A DNA stretch of 64,000 nucleotides. Source: Anaerolineae bacterium. GTDB lineage: Bacteria > Chloroflexota > Anaerolineae > Aggregatilineales > Phototrophicaceae. The translations under genes and the position numbers were made by a program. Positions 51,198 through 58,058 of this stretch are shown in pieces (the stretch's first letter is position 1; every line of letters starts with the position of its first letter). The notes beneath the pieces are model-generated. The model did no database searches. It had not been told where the DNA came from and saw nothing but the letters and a program-made list of their open reading frames with translations. The DNA lies in the NCBI GenBank assembly GCA_016789005.1, contig JAEURA010000057.1, positions 62,001 to 126,000 on the forward strand, written 5' to 3'.

Positions 51198-51253
51198 GTG
51201 GTCAGCGGGCGACGGCTGCGACGACGCGACGAACAAACGGTTGACGGCTGCAT
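51170..51253 (-). CDS. Candidate arginine leader peptide (27 codons, RRRSRR run)
   Basis: A 27-residue reading frame runs from ATG 51253 to TAG 51172-51170. Codons 10-15 (51226-51209) are CGT CGT CGC AGC CGT CGC, encoding Arg-Arg-Arg-Ser-Arg-Arg. The frame begins about 30 nt after the predicted transcript start and ends 40 nt before the attenuator stem. No strong Shine-Dalgarno is visible (AGGA lies 16 nt upstream), which weakens the case, but the Arg run just ahead of the alternative hairpins fits ribosome stalling under arginine limitation. Proposed as an arginine-sensing leader of the arg-car operon; translation is unproven. Confidence 0.65.
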   Translation of the reverse strand: MQPSTVCSSRRRSRRPLTTEVKPGALA

Positions 51254-51289
51254 GGGCTGAATGATCAAGTCCTGAGTACTGATAGGTTG

Positions 51290-51318
51290 ATGATACCCGC
51301 GCCCTGTCCGACTGTCAA
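51290..51318 (-). promoter_or_regulatory. Consensus promoter of the arginine operon
   Basis: On the minus strand TTGACA (51318-51313) and TATCAT (51295-51290) have an ideal 17-nt spacer. The predicted start at 51283 is 30 nt before the leader ATG and about 210 nt before argC. I see no convincing ARG box (ArgR palindrome) here. The rest of the roughly 300-nt gap up to the divergent ABC gene at 51558 shows nothing else I can support. Confidence 0.7.
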
Positions 51319-51557
51319 CAATCGTTCGATCATTCTGGGCTTCACTGCCGTCGCAAATCGCACAAAATCATAACAAGCCGGATCGCCATCGACTCTGTAC
51401 CATTTGCTTTCGTCTGTGTCGCCTTTGGGCGTAAGATGGGGAGCAGGATGGTCAACGCTTCCTTACCAGGTCTCAGCAGCCGTCCCCCCTCAGGAAGGTC
51501 GGCTCGATTCTATGCAGGATCGTTCAAAGCCATGATTCAGTTCAGCGGTTCAGCTTC

Positions 51558-52298
51558 ATGACCGACGCAATGATCGAAGTGACACGTTTGACCAAGCGTT
51601 TCGGAGACCGCATCGCGGTCGATCACATCTCGTTTTCAGCCAAACCGGGCGAAGTCGTCGGTCTGCTGGGTCCCAACGGCGCGGGCAAAACGACCACCAT
51701 GCGCGTACTAACCGGCTTTCTGCCACCCAGCGAAGGGGGTGCGAAGATCGCCGGTCACGATGTCGTAACCGACTCGCTCAATGCTCGGCGCAATGTCGGT
51801 TACCTTCCGGAACGTGTGCCCGTTTACCCGGATATGACCGTCCGTGAGTATGTACTCTTCTGGGCGCGGCTGCGTGGGCGACGAGACGCCCGTGCGCGCG
51901 CCGATGCGGTCATCGCCCAGGTGAACCTGAGCGAGCGACGCGACACTCTCATACGCAATCTCTCCAAAGGGATGCGGCAGCGGTTGGGATTCGCCCAGGC
52001 GCTGGCACATGATCCTCCGGTGCTCATTCTCGACGAGCCGACCATCGGCATTGACCCTCGTCAGGTCATCGAGGTGCGTGATACGGTGCGGGAGCTGGGC
52101 AGAACGAAGACCGTCCTGTTCAGCACCCATATCCTCTCCGAAGCTGACCATGTATGTGACCGGGTGGTCATCCTCCATCAGGGGCGAATCGTTGCGCAGG
52201 GTAAGCCCTCCGACCTCAAGCGCAAGCTCCGCCCAGACGCGACACTGGAAGAGGTTTTCCTGAGCATCATCGGCACAGAGCGAGGAGCGGGCAAATGA
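51558..52298 (+). CDS. ABC transporter ATP-binding protein (GldA-like)
   Basis: The 246-residue ATPase has Walker A GPNGAGKTTTM (about 38-48), the LSKGMRQRLG signature (about 135-144), Walker B VLILDEPTIGIDP, and the H-loop STHIL. It resembles the ATPase of ABC-2 exporters such as GldA. It drives the permease encoded next, whose start overlaps its stop by 4 bp. The following GldG-like and DUF4340-like genes complete a four-gene unit. Confidence 0.95.
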   Translation: MTDAMIEVTRLTKRFGDRIAVDHISFSAKPGEVVGLLGPNGAGKTTTMRVLTGFLPPSEGGAKIAGHDVVTDSLNARRNVGYLPERVPVYPDMTVREYVLFWARLRGRRDARARADAVIAQVNLSERRDTLIRNLSKGMRQRLGFAQALAHDPPVLILDEPTIGIDPRQVIEVRDTVRELGRTKTVLFSTHILSEADHVCDRVVILHQGRIVAQGKPSDLKRKLRPDATLEEVFLSIIGTERGAGK

Positions 52299-53020
52299 CC
52301 TCCTGGATTGTCTTTCGTCGGGAAATCGCGCAGTTTCTGACAACGCCTTTCGCCTACGTTATCGGAGCAGCGGTGCTTCTGCTAACCGGCATCCTCTTCA
52401 ATCGTGACCTGAATATCAGCTTCAGCACCAAACCTGCAGATCCGGCGCTCGTCCCCAGCATCCTTTCTTTCGCGATGGTCTTTTTCGCCCCACTCCTGAC
52501 CATGCGCATGTTCGCCGAAGAGCGGCGCGAAGGGACGATGGAACTCCTTCTGACCGCGCCGGTGCGCGAACTCAGCATTGTCCTCGGCAAGTTCCTCGGC
52601 GCGTGGGCATATTTCACCCTGCTGCTCCTGTTTACCGGCATCTACCAGATCATCCTGGTGAACATCACCGCGCCAGACCTGGGGCATGCGCTGAGCGCCT
52701 ATATTGGCATCTGGTTGTATGGCGGCGCGACACTGACCGTCGGTATGGTCTTTTCGGCGCTGACAGAGAACCAGATCGTGGCGGCGTTTCTCGGCATGGT
52801 CGCGCTGATGCTCCTCTGGCTTGCCGATCAGGCGGGTCAGCTGTTCAGCAACATTGATGTCGCCATCATCTTCCGGACGATGTCCTTACAGGGACACTTC
52901 TCGACCTCCTTCGCGTCGGGCTTGATGCGCGCCGAGGATGTCGCCTTTTTCGCCGGGATCATCGCTGTCATGCTGTTCATCACCGCGCAAATCCTGGAAT
53001 CGCAAAGGTGGCACGGATGA
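52295..53020 (+). CDS. ABC-2 type transporter permease (GldF-like)
   Basis: The 241-residue protein has about six transmembrane helices. Landmarks are IVFRREIAQFLTTPFAYVIG at the N-terminus, LLTMRMFAEERREGTMELLL (conserved ABC-2 motif) and LGKFLGAWAYFTLLLLFTG. It partners the ATPase just upstream. The substrate of this Gld-type export family is not established. It is coupled to the GldG-like gene by an ATGA overlap. Confidence 0.92.
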   Translation: MTSWIVFRREIAQFLTTPFAYVIGAAVLLLTGILFNRDLNISFSTKPADPALVPSILSFAMVFFAPLLTMRMFAEERREGTMELLLTAPVRELSIVLGKFLGAWAYFTLLLLFTGIYQIILVNITAPDLGHALSAYIGIWLYGGATLTVGMVFSALTENQIVAAFLGMVALMLLWLADQAGQLFSNIDVAIIFRTMSLQGHFSTSFASGLMRAEDVAFFAGIIAVMLFITAQILESQRWHG

Positions 53021-54681
53021 AACGCACCGCCAGCGCTTCAATTGTCATTCGCCGCCGTACCCTGGGGATGCTGGGCAATATCCTGGGCGTGGCGGGCGTC
53101 GTGGTTGGCGTCATCGGATTGATCTGGACCGGCGCGCCGGGAAACACTGTGATCGCCACTTTCGCTTTCGGCATCGGTGGCATCCTGCTGTGGGCGGTCG
53201 CTACGCCGCAGGAGTTCACCGGGTTCTTCAGCGGGCGGCAGGTGCGCTTCGGGACGATGGCGATTGTTTCGACTATCCTCCTGATCGGCATCGTGGCACT
53301 GGTCTACCTGCAGCTGCTCCGCGCTGCATGGACGTTCGATGCGACGCAAGCCACGCGCTACACGCTCAGTCCAGAGACCGAGCGCGTGTTAAGCCGCCTG
53401 AGCAGTCCGATGCGCATCATTGGCTTTTACAGTTCGCGCGCCCTGACCACGCGCGAAATCGACGATCAGTTCTTCCGCCTTTACGAGACGGCGACCAACG
53501 GCTTGATCTCCCGCGAGTACATCGACCCGGACGAACAGCCCGCCATCGCCCGCCGCTACGGCGTCCAGTACGATGGACAGGTCTTTCTCGCCAACGTGCG
53601 TGACGATGGCACAGTCGATCTGGCGACACTGGCGCGCGTCCCACGCGGAGATGCTCAGGAGCGCGACATCACCGAAGCCATTGCCCGACAGATGATCGCT
53701 GGTCGGCTCACCATTTACTTCGACATTGGGCTGGGCGAGCGAGGACCGCTCGACACAACGCAGGAGGGTATATCGGCGGTGTTCGCCGGCGTACAGGAGA
53801 GCGGCATCAACGCCCGCACGCTTGACCTGGCGCAGATCGCGGCGCAGGGCGGCGACATCCCACCCGATGCTTCGGCGGTGCTCTTCGTCCGTCCGCTACG
53901 CGACCTGACGGAGAGCGAGATTCAGACAGTCGCCCGTTATCTTGACGCCGGCGGTGCGCTGCTGCTGCTGACTGACGTTCTCTTCAGCGAGCAGCCTTTC
54001 CTGAGCGAATCGGGAGCATTCAATCAATTCTTGCTGGAAAACTACGGCATCGGCGCGCTGGACGCGGTCGTGGTCGATCCGGGGTTGAGTGCACAGACGC
54101 CGCTGGATGTAATCAGCGCCTATGTATTCGCCGAATCGGACATCGCTGCCCGACTTGATCCCGCCGTTAGCCCTACGCTCTTCTCGGTTGCCCGCGCGGT
54201 CGATGTAAAACTCTCAGAGACACCGTCAAACATCGCGACAGGTCGGGTGATCTTCACGACCGACCAGGCATATGGTGAGACGAACCTGACGCTTCTCGGC
54301 GAGACCAATACCTTTCAATATGATGAGGGAGTCGATCTTCCGGGTCCGCTGACGACGGTCGCCTGGTCCACTAACGTTCAGACCGGCGCAAAGCTCGTCC
54401 TCATCGGTGACGGCGATTTTGTCGCCAATGGGCGCATCGTCACAACCGACGGTGCGGTGACTGTGCCGGGCAATGGTATCCTGTTCACCGATTCAGTGGT
54501 CTGGCTGACTGAACTCAGCGAGGAAATCGACTTTCAGCCGCAGCTGTACGGTCAGGCGCTCCCGCTGATCTTTGTCAGCCAGCAGCAAATGGACCTCATC
54601 GCCTTCATCACCATCATCTTCATGCCGACTGCGGTGCTGCTCATCGGGATCGGCGTCTGGATGAGGCGAAGCCGCAGATGA
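53017..54681 (+). CDS. GldG-family auxiliary ABC transporter protein
   Basis: The 554-residue protein has three N-terminal transmembrane helices (within about 12-110), a large exported region (about 115-520) with the Gld-type pattern (YTLSPETERVLSRLSSPMRI, VLFVRPLRDLTESEIQTV, YLDAGGALLLLTDV), and a C-terminal helix (about 525-547). GldG-like proteins accompany GldA/GldF-type ATPase and permease and are needed for gliding in Bacteroidota, but the family is wider than motile species. ATGA overlaps join it to both neighbours. Confidence 0.88.
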   Translation: MKRTASASIVIRRRTLGMLGNILGVAGVVVGVIGLIWTGAPGNTVIATFAFGIGGILLWAVATPQEFTGFFSGRQVRFGTMAIVSTILLIGIVALVYLQLLRAAWTFDATQATRYTLSPETERVLSRLSSPMRIIGFYSSRALTTREIDDQFFRLYETATNGLISREYIDPDEQPAIARRYGVQYDGQVFLANVRDDGTVDLATLARVPRGDAQERDITEAIARQMIAGRLTIYFDIGLGERGPLDTTQEGISAVFAGVQESGINARTLDLAQIAAQGGDIPPDASAVLFVRPLRDLTESEIQTVARYLDAGGALLLLTDVLFSEQPFLSESGAFNQFLLENYGIGALDAVVVDPGLSAQTPLDVISAYVFAESDIAARLDPAVSPTLFSVARAVDVKLSETPSNIATGRVIFTTDQAYGETNLTLLGETNTFQYDEGVDLPGPLTTVAWSTNVQTGAKLVLIGDGDFVANGRIVTTDGAVTVPGNGILFTDSVVWLTELSEEIDFQPQLYGQALPLIFVSQQQMDLIAFITIIFMPTAVLLIGIGVWMRRSRR

Positions 54682-55223
54682 CTCAGCGCCGCACCGGTCT
54701 CCTGATCCTACTGGTGATCTTCGTCGCGCTGATCCTGCTGACGCTGGCGCAATCTCCAATGGTGACTTCTCATCAACCGCTCACGCCGGTCGCGCCCTTC
54801 TATCGTGTCTTCCCCGACCTGGCGGTGTTGGATATTATGGCGATGCGCATGCGCAGCCCGGAGACAGACGACACGCTCACCCTGCTTAGAAATGAGCAAG
54901 GTGAGTGGCAGGTCGCCGATCGCACTGGAACGCTCGAAGCGGGCGCTGGCACAGCATTGGCGAGGACTTTTGCGCTGCTGCCCTATACCAGCGAAATGCA
55001 GGCGGAGACGAACCTCGAGACCTACGGCTTCACGCCTGAAGGGGTTCTGTCTATTGAGATCATTCTCGTGGATGGCGGGTCGCATGCGGTGGCGGTGGGT
55101 TTTCGTACACCCACCGAACAGGGATACTACGCTTTTGTCGATGATCGACCGGGTTTGTATATTCTGGATCGGTCCGCTGTAGACTATCTGATCAGTCAGC
55201 TGCGCGATCCGCCAGTTGCTTGA
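54678..55223 (+). CDS. DUF4340-like membrane-anchored protein
   Basis: The 181-residue protein has a single N-terminal transmembrane segment (about 6-24, TGLLILLVIFVALILLTL) and an exported beta-rich domain (LTLLRNEQGEWQVADRTGTL, NLETYGFTPEGVLSIEIILV, YAFVDDRPGLYILDRSAVDY) of the DUF4340 kind often found beside GldG. It is coupled to the GldG-like gene by ATGA. The sigA promoter's -35 box overlaps its final codons. Confidence 0.82.
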   Translation: MTQRRTGLLILLVIFVALILLTLAQSPMVTSHQPLTPVAPFYRVFPDLAVLDIMAMRMRSPETDDTLTLLRNEQGEWQVADRTGTLEAGAGTALARTFALLPYTSEMQAETNLETYGFTPEGVLSIEIILVDGGSHAVAVGFRTPTEQGYYAFVDDRPGLYILDRSAVDYLISQLRDPPVA

Positions 55224-55248
55224 CAAGACATTCAAAAGTGTTTATTCT
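55220..55248 (+). promoter_or_regulatory. Consensus promoter of sigA
   Basis: TTGACA (55220-55225) and TATTCT (55243-55248) have an ideal 17-nt spacer. The predicted start at 55255 leaves a long leader of about 157 nt before the ATG at 55412. Confidence 0.7.
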
Positions 55249-55260
55249 GTCTGATTGCAT

Positions 55261-55300
55261 TGGAACAACAGGTTACCTACAACCTGTTAGCCTCGTTCCA
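55261..55300 (+). promoter_or_regulatory. Structured hairpin in the sigA leader
   Basis: Inner stem AACAGGTT (55267-55274) and AACCTGTT (55281-55288) over a 6-nt loop is extended by TGGAAC (55261-55266) pairing with GTTCCA (55295-55300), with a 6-nt bulge on the 3' side only. The combined 14-bp element starts about 6 nt into the transcript. No U-run follows, so it is not a terminator; it may protect the 5' end or bind a regulator. Confidence 0.55.
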
Positions 55301-55411
55301 GTTCCCCCCCCGTTCAACGTCGTTCGTAAGCAAGGCGTGAAGCTGTCGGGTGGTTTATTGGTTGGATGCTGTCGTCCGAAAGGTTATGGCGTAAGCGCTG
55401 GTGATTAACGT

Positions 55412-56668
55412 ATGCTGAAGGTAATGGTGAATCGAGACGAACTCCGCAATCAACTCATCCAGCGCGCGCGCAAGCAGGGCACGTTGTCATACGACGACTT
55501 GTTGAATGTTGTCCCTGATGCCGAGCGTGACCTCAGCCTGCTTGATGACCTGATGGACGACCTGTTGGAAGCAGGTATCGAAATCACTTCGGGTGGAGAA
55601 CAGGCTCGTCCTATGTACGACATTGGTGAGATGGAACGCGTCATGGAGGAAGCCAACTTCGACATTGACATGTTCGAAGAGGAAGGCATCGAGGCGACCT
55701 GGGGCTTCGATGACACGCTGATTCAGGACGCGGGCTACCAGCAGGCGCTTGATAGCGACGACGTCGTCGGTTTGTATCTGAAAGAAGCCGGGCGTGTGCC
55801 GTTGTTGACGGCTGAGGAAGAGGTTTCGCTTGCCAAGCGCATGGAGCGTGCGGTCGAAGCACGGCGCATCCTGGACACGCGCGGCGATACCCTGCCGCTG
55901 GATGACGTGTACACCCTGCGTGATTACATTTCCGATGGTGAACTGGCTCAGGAACACCTGGTGCGGGCGAACGCCCGTCTGGTCATCAGCGTCGCCAAGA
56001 AGTATATCGGACGAGGCGTCCCCTTCCTCGATCTCATCCAGGAAGGGAACATCGGTCTCATCCGCGCAACCAACAAGTTTGAGTATCGCCGGGGGCACAA
56101 GTTCAGCACCTATGCCACCTGGTGGATTCGCCAGGCGGTCAGCCGTGCCGTCGCCGATCAGGGGCGTACTATCCGCGTTCCGGTTCACATGGGCGATCAG
56201 CTCAACCGGATGCGGCGAATCCAGATGCGCTTGACGCAGGAGCTGGGACGCGACCCTTCGATTGAAGAGATCGCCGACCGCATGGAGACGACCGCCGACA
56301 AGGTCGAGAACCTGCTGGAGATCGCGCGGCGTCCGGTCAGCCTGGAGACGCCAATCGACGAAGACGGCGACAGCACTTTCGGGGATTTCGTCGAAGACAT
56401 CAGCAGCCCTGCCCCGGCTGAAGAAGTGGCGACCAACCTTCTGCACGAGCAGCTGAACTCGGCACTCGACCGTCTGCCGCAGCGTGAAGCGCAGATTTTG
56501 CGCCTGCGCTACGGGCTGGAAGACGGTAAGGTCTATACGCTGGAAGAGGTCGGTCAGGCGATTGGTGTCACTCGTGAGCGCGTTCGTCAGCTCGAAGCCC
56601 AGGCGCTCAACCGTCTGCGTCAGTCATCGGCACATGTGACCCTGCGCGATTATCTCTACGAGGAGTAG
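55412..56668 (+). CDS. sigA: Primary RNA polymerase sigma factor (SigA/RpoD)
   Basis: The 418-residue sigma70 factor has an acidic N-terminal region 1.1-like part (about 1-110), region 1.2 ([20 protein letters not shown]), region 2 ([20 protein letters not shown], then [20 protein letters not shown]), region 3 ([17 protein letters not shown]) and region 4 ([20 protein letters not shown]). This is the full housekeeping layout and the consensus-like promoters in this window suit it. No strong Shine-Dalgarno precedes ATG 55412; an in-frame ATG lies at 55424. Confidence 0.97.
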   Translation: MLKVMVNRDELRNQLIQRARKQGTLSYDDLLNVVPDAERDLSLLDDLMDDLLEAGIEITSGGEQARPMYDIGEMERVMEEANFDIDMFEEEGIEATWGFDDTLIQDAGYQQALDSDDVVGLYLKEAGRVPLLTAEEEVSLAKRMERAVEARRILDTRGDTLPLDDVYTLRDYISDGELAQEHLVRANARLVISVAKKYIGRGVPFLDLIQEGNIGLIRATNKFEYRRGHKFSTYATWWIRQAVSRAVADQGRTIRVPVHMGDQLNRMRRIQMRLTQELGRDPSIEEIADRMETTADKVENLLEIARRPVSLETPIDEDGDSTFGDFVEDISSPAPAEEVATNLLHEQLNSALDRLPQREAQILRLRYGLEDGKVYTLEEVGQAIGVTRERVRQLEAQALNRLRQSSAHVTLRDYLYEE

Positions 56669-56674
56669 CGCGTC

Positions 56675-57460
56675 TTGCGTCCGAAGGGGACTTCTGGCGG
56701 GTGGCTGTGGTCCTTGGCGCTCGTAGCGCTGGGGGCTGTTCTGCTGGCAAATAACTTTCTGCTGATCAGCGGCTTCAACGTCTCGGCGTTGCTGCCGCTG
56801 ATTCTTGTTGTCGTCGGCGGCATCGCGCTCGTCAGAGGCGATCTGTTGGGCGATGGCGGCGGGAAAAACTTCGGAATCACGCGCGGCAGCGTCGAAAATG
56901 CGGCGCTGGAGATCAGCGCCGGTCCGGTCGATGTCGTCGCCTATGGTTTGCAGCGTGAAGCGCGCCTGATCGCCGGACAGTATGCGCCTGATTCAAGACC
57001 GGATTTGCAGGTTGATGGCGTGAACGCCCGCCTCAGGATGGACCGAGCGGCGACACCTTTCTTCTCGCTGACCCCCTGGCAGGTCGCGCTTGCCCGCGAT
57101 CTCCCTTGGAAGATATACATTTCCACGCATCTGGGACAGGTCAGTGTCGACATGTCTGATCTGATTGTCGATGGCGGCGTCGTTGCGACGGGTTTCGGCG
57201 ACATTCAGGTCACAGCACCTCACGAAGCGCTTGCGCCCATCTATGTCCGCTCAACACTCGGCAATATCCGCGTCTCCGTCCCGCCGGGCTACAACACCAA
57301 GATTGTCGTCCGCACCACCCGGTTGTTCAGCCTGCGGGTTGATGAAGCACGCTACAGCAGTCCTGAAACTGACGTCTATGTGGCGCGCGACCCCGCCCCA
57401 GACCGACCGGAAGCGGTAATCTATGTCAACGGCACGTTTGGGGACGCCTATCTTCTCTAG
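56675..57460 (+). CDS. LiaF-like membrane protein with adhesin-type beta domain
   Basis: The 261-residue protein has two N-terminal transmembrane helices (about 9-27 and 34-52; WLWSLALVALGAVLLANNFL, ALLPLILVVVGGIALVRGD), as in LiaI/LiaF-type membrane proteins. A repetitive beta-rich domain (about 68-261; AALEISAGPVDVVAYGL, ISTHLGQVSVDMSDLIVDG, YVRSTLGNIRVSVPPGYN) follows. LiaF-like proteins sense or dampen envelope-stress signalling. It starts with TTG, supported by GAGGAG 7 nt upstream, 6 bp after sigA. Confidence 0.78.
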   Translation: MRPKGTSGGWLWSLALVALGAVLLANNFLLISGFNVSALLPLILVVVGGIALVRGDLLGDGGGKNFGITRGSVENAALEISAGPVDVVAYGLQREARLIAGQYAPDSRPDLQVDGVNARLRMDRAATPFFSLTPWQVALARDLPWKIYISTHLGQVSVDMSDLIVDGGVVATGFGDIQVTAPHEALAPIYVRSTLGNIRVSVPPGYNTKIVVRTTRLFSLRVDEARYSSPETDVYVARDPAPDRPEAVIYVNGTFGDAYLL

Positions 57461-57494
57461 ACATCTCTCCATGCGCCAGCGCGGGTGAACAATC

Positions 57495-58046
57495 ATGGCG
57501 AATTCGGTAAATATGATCATCCGCGATGCGGTGTTGGACGATGTGCGCGGGTGTGCGGCACTCGATCATCGTTACGAGACCGATCATGTCTGGCAGATGC
57601 AGGTACGCCAGGAGGACGGTTGGCAGATCGTGTTCCGTTCAGAACGACTGCCCCGCACCCTGGAGGGGAAGCCGAGCCCGGATGTGAGCCGTCTGCAATC
57701 GGCACTGACACCGGACCACTGTTTCCTGGTCGCCTCTGATCGGAGTTCGGGCGACATGCTTGGCTATCTCACAATGCAGCGTGATGGGCTGATGCGAGTC
57801 GGGCATATTCAGGATTTCGCTGTCGATGCCGAGGCGCGCCGGTGCGGTATCGGCAAGCGACTCCTCACGGTTGCCATCAACTGGGCGAAGGAACATCAGA
57901 TCATCCGCATTCAGGCTGCCATCCAGACCACCAATTATCCGGCGTCCGCCTTTTTGCAGGAGCAGGGCTTCGTGTTCTGTGGCTTCAACGAGTTTTACTT
58001 TCCGAATCGGGATATTGCGCTATTCTTCAGTCAAGCAGTTCGATAA
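57495..58046 (+). CDS. GNAT-family N-acetyltransferase
   Basis: The 183-residue protein has the GNAT core: CFLVASDRSSGDMLGYLTMQ (beta4), FAVDAEARRCGIGKRLLTVA (acetyl-CoA loop RRCGIGKR), and IIRIQAAIQTTNYPASAFLQ with EQGFVFCGFNEFYF. Acceptor unknown. It lies 34 bp after the LiaF-like gene and 12 bp before the 7TM regulator gene, probably on one transcript. Confidence 0.85.
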   Translation: MANSVNMIIRDAVLDDVRGCAALDHRYETDHVWQMQVRQEDGWQIVFRSERLPRTLEGKPSPDVSRLQSALTPDHCFLVASDRSSGDMLGYLTMQRDGLMRVGHIQDFAVDAEARRCGIGKRLLTVAINWAKEHQIIRIQAAIQTTNYPASAFLQEQGFVFCGFNEFYFPNRDIALFFSQAVR

Positions 58047-58058
58047 AGCAGTCACGCA

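Noticed and set aside
51190-51320. ArgR (ARG box) operator at the arginine promoter
   Set aside because: No palindrome close to the known AT-rich ARG box pattern lies in or near the promoter, and no argR gene is in the window.
55220-55408. A 62-codon frame between the DUF4340-like gene and sigA
   Set aside because: Its first codon lies in the sigA promoter -35 box, upstream of the predicted transcript, and the region is better explained as a structured leader.
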